NCBI RefSeq assembly: GCF_014652835.1
Contig: NZ_BMZO01000002.1
Coordinates: 186,001 to 250,000 of the forward strand
DNA: 64,000 nucleotides
Direction: 5' to 3'
From: Limoniibacter endophyticus
GTDB taxonomy: Bacteria > Pseudomonadota > Alphaproteobacteria > Rhizobiales > Rhizobiaceae
The notes beneath the pieces are model-generated. The model saw only the letters and a list, made by a program, of their open reading frames with translations. It was not told where the DNA came from and ran no database searches. Positions 58,772-64,000 of the stretch are shown one piece after another; within the stretch, counting starts at the first letter, position 1, and each line of letters begins with the position of its first letter. The position numbers were made by a program, and so were the translations under genes.

Positions 58772-59398
58772 TCATCCCGTCGTCTTTGATCCTTCGGCAC
58801 GCAGTGCCGCCAGCACCGCGGCACGGGTTCTGATCCGTCCAAGCAAGTCGCGCAGATGGGGGAAGCCGGAAAGATCGACACCGGTGAAATCCGACCAACC
58901 AACAACGGTGAACAGATAGGCATCGGCGACCGTGAAGGTCTTTCCGAGCAGGAACGGTCCGCCGGCTTGAAGGTGGCGCTCCACATGGGCCAGCCGCTCG
59001 CCGATCCTGGCACGAGCGACCTCTTGAGCCTGCGTCCCGTATTCGGGGTGAAACAGCCAAGGGCTAAACATCTTGTGCAGTTCAGTGGCGATGAAGTTGA
59101 GCCAGGATTGCAGCACGGCACGCTCGAGCGTGCCGTGCTGCGGAGCAAGCCCGCTGTCGGGCTTGAGGTCTGCGAGATACTGCACGATCGTAACGCCCTC
59201 CGTCAGCACCGTGCCCTGGTCGAGCACCAACGCGGGCACATACCCGTTCGGGCTCACCTCGGAATAGTCGTTGCCCGTTTCCGTGACATGGGGCGATGTC
59301 CTGATGTCGACGCGCACCAGTTCGAGCGGAATGGCGGCTTCATGGGCAACAATGAGAGGAGAGAGCGAGCAGGTCCCAGTGGCGTAGTAGAGCTTCAT
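58772..59398 (-). CDS. Glutathione S-transferase, beta-like
   Basis: A 208-residue enzyme. The N-terminal thioredoxin-like domain begins MKLYYATGTCSLSPLIVAHE with Cys10 as in beta-class GSTs, and NGYVPALVLDQGTVLTEGVTI holds the cis-Pro and the Glu that bind glutathione. The helical C-terminal domain has FLLGKTFTVADAYLF. It would conjugate or reduce electrophiles. GGGGAAGA precedes the ATG. It diverges from a LysR gene. A 32-base perfect palindrome lies inside the coding sequence (59110-59141). Confidence 0.92.
   Translation of the reverse strand: MKLYYATGTCSLSPLIVAHEAAIPLELVRVDIRTSPHVTETGNDYSEVSPNGYVPALVLDQGTVLTEGVTIVQYLADLKPDSGLAPQHGTLERAVLQSWLNFIATELHKMFSPWLFHPEYGTQAQEVARARIGERLAHVERHLQAGGPFLLGKTFTVADAYLFTVVGWSDFTGVDLSGFPHLRDLLGRIRTRAAVLAALRAEGSKTTG
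59110..59141. repeat. 32-bp perfect palindrome within the GST gene
   Basis: The half GCAGCACGGCACGCTC (59110-59125) is the exact reverse complement of 59126-59141. It encodes residues around GTLERAVLQ of the GST. Such a long exact palindrome is unlikely by chance and could form a cruciform or an RNA hairpin. Confidence 0.7.
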
Positions 59399-59569
59399 TG
59401 TTGGATCTTCCCCGTTTTGCGATCGAATGTTCGTAGGCTTGGAGCTAACCGTGAGAAGCTTACGGTGCTGCCCGCTGGTGTTTAGCAGCAGCGAAAACGC
59501 AACGCTCGTTGGGAATTTGCCAATGCTGATTGCATGACTGCAAGCGACAACCGTGCTATCTTCATCGTG

Positions 59570-60499
59570 ATGGACGATTGGAATGAATTTCGGCTCGTGC
59601 TTGCAGTTCAACGGGCGACGAGCCTGACGGCTGCGGCGATTGCGCTCGGCGTCGATCATTCCACGGTGTTTCGCCGCCTCAAGGCATTGGAAGAACGGCT
59701 TGACGTGCGGCTTTTCGAGCGGCTTCCGGGCGGAACTTATCAAGCAACTGAGGCCGGCGCGCGGATGGCGGCCGGCGCGGAGCGCATGGAAGACGAGGCG
59801 TTGGCGCTTGATCGCGCCATATCGGGCCACGACCATCGGCTTCAGGGGCGTCTGAGGATCACCTCATCGGAAACACTCGCCTATAGCCGGCTGACGACAT
59901 TTCTGGCTGCCTTCCGCCAAACTCATCCAGGGATCGTCGTGGAACTGACTGTCGACAATCGGGTGCTCAGCCTTTCGCGTCGCGAGGCCGACATCGCGCT
60001 TCGGCCGATCCGTCCCAAGGAAGGCGATCTATGGGGGCGCAAGCTGTCTGGCGTGGCCTGGGCACTCTATGCGGCTCCAGCCTATCTCGATACGACGGGT
60101 GGGCGCCTGTCGAGCGCAAGCGAGCTGGACCGCCACGCGCTTATCGGCTGGGAGGAAACAACCGCCGGAATCGGGGCCGCCGATTGGCTATCGCAGGCTG
60201 CTTCCCGCCAAAGAGTGGTCTACCGGACCAATAGTTTGATCAATCAGCTGGTTGCGGCCAAGTCGGGCGTCGGGGTGGCGCTTCTGCCGTGCTATCTTGG
60301 CGATAGCGAGCCGAGCCTGACAAGAGCGCTGCCAAAGCCGATCGCCCAATTGGAAGGCGAACTCTGGATCGTGACGCACGCCGACCTCAAAGGAACGGCG
60401 CGCGTGAGGGCATTCTTCGATCTCGTCGGTGAGGGCTTGGCGCGTGAGCGTAAGCTGTTCGAGGGAGAGCCAAGTCCCCCCAAACGCCCGGCAGGATAA
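59570..60499 (+). CDS. LysR-family regulator divergent from the GST gene
   Basis: A 309-residue regulator beginning MDDWNEFRLVLAVQRATSLT, with helix-turn-helix TAAAIALGVDHSTVFRRLKALEE and a co-inducer domain starting GRLRITSSETLAYS. It is of the short-linked CrgA-like subgroup that often controls a divergent detoxification gene, so GST and SMR are its likely targets. An upstream ATG at 59534 is possible; 59570 fits the family. The last 20 residues are Pro/Lys-rich. Confidence 0.87.
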   Translation: MDDWNEFRLVLAVQRATSLTAAAIALGVDHSTVFRRLKALEERLDVRLFERLPGGTYQATEAGARMAAGAERMEDEALALDRAISGHDHRLQGRLRITSSETLAYSRLTTFLAAFRQTHPGIVVELTVDNRVLSLSRREADIALRPIRPKEGDLWGRKLSGVAWALYAAPAYLDTTGGRLSSASELDRHALIGWEETTAGIGAADWLSQAASRQRVVYRTNSLINQLVAAKSGVGVALLPCYLGDSEPSLTRALPKPIAQLEGELWIVTHADLKGTARVRAFFDLVGEGLARERKLFEGEPSPPKRPAG

Positions 60500-60589
60500 T
60501 CAGATTGCCTGCAGCCGGACGTGGGCACCACGCGGGGGGCTGAATTCGCGGTCGCCGGCCGGCATGACGCACGCCCCTCCTGCCCAGTT

Positions 60590-61033
60590 TTATAGTGAGA
60601 GTTCCAGTGATCGCTGAATCCGAAGTAGCAACCGGATCGACTGAGAAACCTCTTCAACGGAAAGGCCTTCGGCAACTCCGGCGAGCCATTCGCGTCGTGC
60701 CTTGTCGGCTTTGTCATAGATCTCCCGGCCCAGGGCGGTAGCGTCAAGCAAGGGAGCGCGCTTGTCTTTAGAGTTCTCGACCTTGCTCAATAGACCCTCT
60801 TGAACGAGGGCGTTTGTGACGCGTTGAACGGCCTGTCGTGTGACACCAGCCTCTCGGGCAAGTTCTGAGACTGTGTGGAGTCGATCGTGCCTCATAACAG
60901 CACCGAGTATCTGCCACCGAGCGCTTGTGAGGCCCAACTTCCCCACTACGCTATCGCCCGCCGCTAGCAGGCGCCCGTTTAGCCGGAACACCTCCAGCAC
61001 CAAATGGCCGATATCTTCAGAGCTAGCCTTCAT
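60590..61033 (-). CDS. MarR-family regulator
   Basis: A 147-residue winged-helix repressor: LGLTSARWQILGAVMRHDRL, TVSELAREAGVTRQAVQRVT, and the wing VENSKDKRAPLLDATALG. It diverges from an ABM-family gene, and a perfect 16-base palindrome (61059-61074) lies in the 81 bases between them. It therefore probably represses both itself and that gene. The start at 61033 gives the family-like MKASSEDIGHLVLEVFRLNG. Confidence 0.92.
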   Translation of the reverse strand: MKASSEDIGHLVLEVFRLNGRLLAAGDSVVGKLGLTSARWQILGAVMRHDRLHTVSELAREAGVTRQAVQRVTNALVQEGLLSKVENSKDKRAPLLDATALGREIYDKADKARREWLAGVAEGLSVEEVSQSIRLLLRIQRSLELSL

Positions 61034-61058
61034 TGTAGGTGTCTTCCTGTGTGAATTT

Positions 61059-61074
61059 TGACAACATGTTGTCA
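61059..61074. promoter_or_regulatory. MarR operator (16-bp palindrome)
   Basis: TGACAACATGTTGTCA is a perfect palindrome, 25 bases upstream of the MarR start and 40 bases upstream of the monooxygenase start. MarR dimers bind sites of this size and symmetry. Confidence 0.8.
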
Positions 61075-61114
61075 TTATGATTAGGATATATGAAAGTAGC
61101 AACAGGAGACCATT

Positions 61115-61426
61115 ATGCCCGGCCCAAGCCTTTATCGGATCGATAAGTTTGTCGTTCCTCCGACTTCCCGTGACCGGTTCATGGAACGACTGAAAAAAAC
61201 CCACGACGCCCTCGATCATGTTGATGGGTGTGAACAGAACCTCATATTGGAGCAGGTTGATGGAACGGGACGGTTCAACATTGTGACGTTCGTTCAATGG
61301 CGGGACGAGACAGCCTACCAGGCTGCCAAGAGTGCCGCCCAAGCTCGTCAAGCGGCGGACGGCTTCAATCCCGCACAATTCATGAAAGAGTTAGAGGTAG
61401 CCGCTGATCTGGCAATCTACCGATAG
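61115..61426 (+). CDS. Antibiotic biosynthesis monooxygenase (ABM) family protein
   Basis: A 103-residue ferredoxin-like protein: YRIDKFVVPPTSRDRFMERL, VDGCEQNLILEQVDGTGRFN and FVQWRDETAYQAAK. It resembles small quinone- or heme-type monooxygenases. It is the probable target of the divergent MarR protein. ACAGGAGACC precedes the ATG. It is the second ABM-type gene in the window, not closely similar to that at 46.7-47.0 kb. Confidence 0.87.
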   Translation: MPGPSLYRIDKFVVPPTSRDRFMERLKKTHDALDHVDGCEQNLILEQVDGTGRFNIVTFVQWRDETAYQAAKSAAQARQAADGFNPAQFMKELEVAADLAIYR

Positions 61427-61523
61427 CGATAGTCTCCCTTTTACGCTCTTCCACCCCATAGCGGTCGCGAGAACGGGTATATTGCTGCGCCTATTGATGT
61501 CACTTTGCCCAAGATCGCGAAAC

Positions 61524-62621
61524 ATGGCAGCACTGGAGGTAAGGTTGATCCATCACAATTCTGTCCGCCCCGGGGAGCCGGCACAGATTTTTTCGATGCT
61601 CGATGGATATACCGGGGCAAACAATTTTCTTGGAACGGGTGATCCCAACGTTTGCCTTTTCGATGGTCGGTGGCGCATGTACCTGGGCGGGTTCCATCGA
61701 GGCTTCAAGAACAATTTGTTCGAGGCGACTTTACCACCGGGTATGGGGCCGGCCGAGACGACCGACTGGACCTTCACCAAGCAGGAAGGTGACCCGAAAA
61801 GTGCCAAGATGCTGGTGCCGCAGCCCCCAAAGGGCGCCTGGGACCATTATGGGCTTCACGAGCCCTGCCATGTGATTGGGCCCGTGAGTTCAGGCGACGA
61901 GCCTGTGCGGCGCATCTACTACACCGGCCGGGCTTCGTCGGAAACGACGGGCACGGAGGGCCAGTTCTCCATCGGTTTTCTGGAATGGAACCAGACCGGC
62001 TGGCAACGCCACCCCGAGCCGATAATGTCAGGTCGTGGAGAGATGCGGAGCGCCCTTGGCCCAAAGGTGATCTACGCGGACGAAAAATGGCGCATGTGGT
62101 TCCGGATGGCGCCGCACGAACCGGCCAAAGGTATCCCGCCACGCTCGCAGATATTTTATTCCGAGAGCGATGACGGCGTCACGAACTGGAGTGAGCCCAC
62201 CCCTTTTTCGGAAGAAGCCGATCTTATCTCCCATGCCTATGTCACCCGGCTTGAGGACGGCTACTGCATGGTGCTCACCCGGGTGCCCAATCTCCATGGA
62301 GAAGACTTCTATCCACCCCAGCAGATATTGCTGAGCTTTTCAGCGACGCCCTCGGGGACCCCCGATGATTGGTCTGAACCGGTGCCGGTCCTGGACGCCG
62401 CTGGCGGCCCGGATTGGTATGCGGACGGCTTTTTCGGTTCGAGCATCGTTGAAATCAATGGGCGCCTCGAGATTTTCTTTACCGGCGTCGCCCGACATCG
62501 GACGTGGCTCGCGCGGGCCTTCGAGCGGCTTTTGCGCTTGCGCAAGCCACCAATCCCTGCGCCCTATTTCTTCTCGATAGGACGAATGACTATAGCGAGA
62601 GGCGGCGAGTCGCACCCATAG
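61524..62621 (+). CDS. Five-bladed beta-propeller protein, glycosidase-like
   Basis: A 365-residue protein with repeated blade motifs: GTGDPNVCLFDGRWRMYLGG, HEPCHVIGP...RRIYYTGRAS, GPKVIYADEKWRMWFRM and SSIVEINGRLEIFFTGVAR. This is the GH43/GH32/GH130-like propeller pattern. Acidic residues in the first (DPN) and later blades could be catalytic, but the family and substrate are not identified. There is no signal peptide, so it seems cytosolic. The start is uncertain (also 61497). Its neighbours do not suggest a sugar pathway. Confidence 0.65.
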   Translation: MAALEVRLIHHNSVRPGEPAQIFSMLDGYTGANNFLGTGDPNVCLFDGRWRMYLGGFHRGFKNNLFEATLPPGMGPAETTDWTFTKQEGDPKSAKMLVPQPPKGAWDHYGLHEPCHVIGPVSSGDEPVRRIYYTGRASSETTGTEGQFSIGFLEWNQTGWQRHPEPIMSGRGEMRSALGPKVIYADEKWRMWFRMAPHEPAKGIPPRSQIFYSESDDGVTNWSEPTPFSEEADLISHAYVTRLEDGYCMVLTRVPNLHGEDFYPPQQILLSFSATPSGTPDDWSEPVPVLDAAGGPDWYADGFFGSSIVEINGRLEIFFTGVARHRTWLARAFERLLRLRKPPIPAPYFFSIGRMTIARGGESHP

Positions 62622-62789
62622 TGAGCGGCGGGTTATGCCGTTGTCGCCTCCGCAAGCGGACATTCCGCACCCCCCAGCCTCGCCGTTCCCGCATGCTGCG
62701 AACAAGCTGGGGCAGGTGCCGACCCCATTTCTGCCAATCGTTTACGCGGCCCAAGCTCTCGAAAGCTGCCATGCCAAAAAGGGTTCAGC

Positions 62790-63158
62790 TCAGTCTAACG
62801 CTGTGTCAAACTTGAGTCTGGCTCTCTCAATACGAATAAGGTTCTCGGCCACCCAAGTGCCAAGCGCCTTGACGGGAACAGTCATTTCCCTGCCGAGATC
62901 GCTTAAAGCATATTCTACGCTAGGTGGCTTGGTCGGATAGACAGTGCGCTCGACCAGGCCGTCGCGCTCAAGCCTCCGCAGTGTCAGTGCTAACATCCGC
63001 TGTGAAACACCCTCCACGCTGCGTTGCAGTGCGCTGAAGCGTTTCGGCCCATCCTCAAGTTCGATGGCGATCAGGATCGTCCACTTGTCGCCAATCTTAC
63101 TCAATGCCTCCGACAATGGTCGGCAGTCGGTCGTATCAGGCTTGTTAGTTCGTTCCAA
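62790..63158 (-). CDS. HxlR-family regulator
   Basis: A 122-residue winged-helix protein: CRPLSEALSKIGDKWTILIAIEL, GPKRFSALQRSVEGVSQRMLALTLRRLERDGLV-type recognition helix, then YPTKPPSVEYALSDLGREM. HxlR proteins regulate detoxification genes in response to quinones or aldehydes. The only good start is a TTG at 63158 with GGAGG eight bases upstream. It diverges from an SDR gene, its probable target. Confidence 0.88.
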   Translation of the reverse strand: MERTNKPDTTDCRPLSEALSKIGDKWTILIAIELEDGPKRFSALQRSVEGVSQRMLALTLRRLERDGLVERTVYPTKPPSVEYALSDLGREMTVPVKALGTWVAENLIRIERARLKFDTALD

Positions 63159-63206
63159 AAAAGTGCCTCCTTGGCCCAATGACCGTCCCACTATACTGAA
63201 GCTAAC

Positions 63207-63225
63207 AAAGGGACCATGTCCTTTT
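63207..63225. promoter_or_regulatory. Possible HxlR operator
   Basis: AAAGGGAC (63207-63214) and GTCCTTTT (63218-63225) form an inverted repeat around CAT, with one G-T mismatch. It lies in the 88 bases between the divergent HxlR and SDR genes. Confidence 0.5.
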
Positions 63226-63246
63226 AGGTAAGTATGGAGTTGATTT

Positions 63247-63963
63247 ATGAAGCAGGTTGTCTTGATCACCGGCGGAACGCAGGGCATTGGTCTGGGGCTA
63301 GCCAAAGCCTTTATGGCACGGGGGGCCGAGGTCGCTGTCTGCGGGCGTTCGGACGGCCCTCTTGATGCCTTTTCCCGCGAGTTCCCTAAGGCGCTGGCCA
63401 TCAAGGCGGATGTCACCATCGCTGAAGAACGAGCTGCAATGCTCGATGCGATGTACGATCGGTTCGGCCAGATGCACGTTCTGGTCAACAATGCCGGCCG
63501 ATTTGTCGAACGTGACTTCCTGGCGGCCGATGCTGTAAATGGCCTTGCAGACGAAGTGGCACTCAACCTAACTGCACCCATCTCTCTCACAAGCGAGGTG
63601 CTCCAGCGTTGGCCAGCTCTGCAATCCATCATCTTCGTGTCGGCGGGCTTCGCATTGATTTCTCCCGCCCGGGCACCCACCTATGGAGCCGCAAAGGCGG
63701 GGCTTCACGGCTTTGCCGAAGGCTTGCGGCGACAACTTGCCCGCCATGGAACGCACGTCCTTGAACTGCTTCCTGGCATTACGGATACACCTGGAACCGC
63801 AACAGAAACGCGGAAGAAAATGACGACATCCGAGGTGGCCGAGATTACGCTTGAGGCTTTGGCCAAGAAGAAGCCAATGGCGCTCCCGGGGTCGATGAAG
63901 CTCCTTCCGACACTGCTGCGGATTGCACCGGAAGCCACCCGGCGCATGGTTGCCGAGATGTAG
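63247..63963 (+). CDS. Short-chain dehydrogenase/reductase
   Basis: A 238-residue SDR. The cofactor loop is TGGTQGIG (about 8-15), NNAG is at about 80-84, the catalytic Ser is in IFVSAGFA and the Tyr/Lys pair in YGAAKAG (about 145-149). It is of the DltE-like group. An Arg after the second strand (CGRSD) suggests NADP(H). The substrate is unknown. GGAG precedes the ATG. It diverges from the HxlR gene, which probably controls it. Confidence 0.92.
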   Translation: MKQVVLITGGTQGIGLGLAKAFMARGAEVAVCGRSDGPLDAFSREFPKALAIKADVTIAEERAAMLDAMYDRFGQMHVLVNNAGRFVERDFLAADAVNGLADEVALNLTAPISLTSEVLQRWPALQSIIFVSAGFALISPARAPTYGAAKAGLHGFAEGLRRQLARHGTHVLELLPGITDTPGTATETRKKMTTSEVAEITLEALAKKKPMALPGSMKLLPTLLRIAPEATRRMVAEM

Positions 63964-64000
63964 GGGGCCGCACCTCGCCGAATGCGTTTTCAGGTTAGGT

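Noticed and set aside
1-64000. CRISPR arrays, insertion sequences, integrase or transposase genes
   Set aside because: No regularly spaced repeat clusters, transposase motifs (DDE, HUH-IS) or tyrosine/serine recombinase motifs were found in any frame that I examined.

Overview
The window looks like about 64 kb of a moderately GC-rich alphaproteobacterium, probably Rhizobiales-like. That reading rests on the Ldh-family and DUF3597 genes at the left edge, on the codon use, and on an alphaproteobacterial version of the Tn4371-type conjugation module. No 16S or other species marker is present, so the genus is not determined. Most of the window is accessory DNA. It is best read as an integrative conjugative element (ICE) loaded with cargo, next to a phage-defence island. 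No integrase, transposase or CRISPR array was found, so the outer ends of the ICE are probably outside the window.

Layout. Positions 1-2.1 kb hold ordinary genes: an Ldh oxidoreductase end, DUF3597, a small protein and a glycosyltransferase-29-like protein. Positions 2.1-2.8 kb are non-coding and carry the orphan 3' end of a tRNA-Ser-like gene and several repeats, so this is a likely recombination border. Positions 2.8-5.5 kb hold a minus-strand CBASS operon (DUF2188, patatin phospholipase CapV, CD-NTase). A WYL/BrxR-like regulator (5.6-6.5 kb) faces away from it. Positions 6.5-16.4 kb hold a type I restriction-modification operon, hsdM-hsdS-[TIGR02391-unknown-GmrSD-like]-hsdR, with three extra defence-type genes between hsdS and hsdR. 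Positions 16.6-17.9 kb hold a GHKL ATPase, possibly cut at its 3' end.

Positions 18.2-26.8 kb are the ICE maintenance and mobilisation part: ardA behind a large hairpin, DUF6499/DUF2285 regulators, an AlpA-like HTH protein, a replication initiator with three iterons inside its own gene, DUF2840, TraF peptidase, DUF736, a lytic transglycosylase, an oriT candidate and the relaxase. Positions 26.8-40.6 kb are cargo: DUF5946, an AlkD-like protein, a class D beta-lactamase, a broken TetR gene, an aldo/keto reductase, a PPOX flavoprotein, a six-gene siderophore-type uptake operon, TetR and LysR. Positions 40.7-43.2 kb carry traG and a CopG-like gene. Positions 43.3-48.4 kb are a second cargo block: FMN reductase, MFS, LysR, SnoaL-like, a monooxygenase, an ECF41 sigma factor and an MFS remnant. 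Positions 48.6-58.1 kb carry trbB-C-D-E-J-K-L-F-G-I and DUF2274. Positions 58.4-64 kb hold further cargo: an SMR pump, GST, LysR, MarR with monooxygenase, a beta-propeller protein, and HxlR with an SDR.

How it works together. The tra/trb genes form a mating-pair apparatus with its coupling protein and relaxase. ardA would protect incoming DNA from type I restriction, and the iterons suggest autonomous replication after excision. The cargo falls into small regulated units. The clearest are a TetR regulon marked by five TGAC-N5-GTCA operators, an ECF41 sigma factor with two identical divergent promoters, and MarR and HxlR units with palindromic operators. The most interesting signals are these two promoter systems, the iterons inside the initiator gene, the composite restriction operon, and the repeats that sit on module borders.
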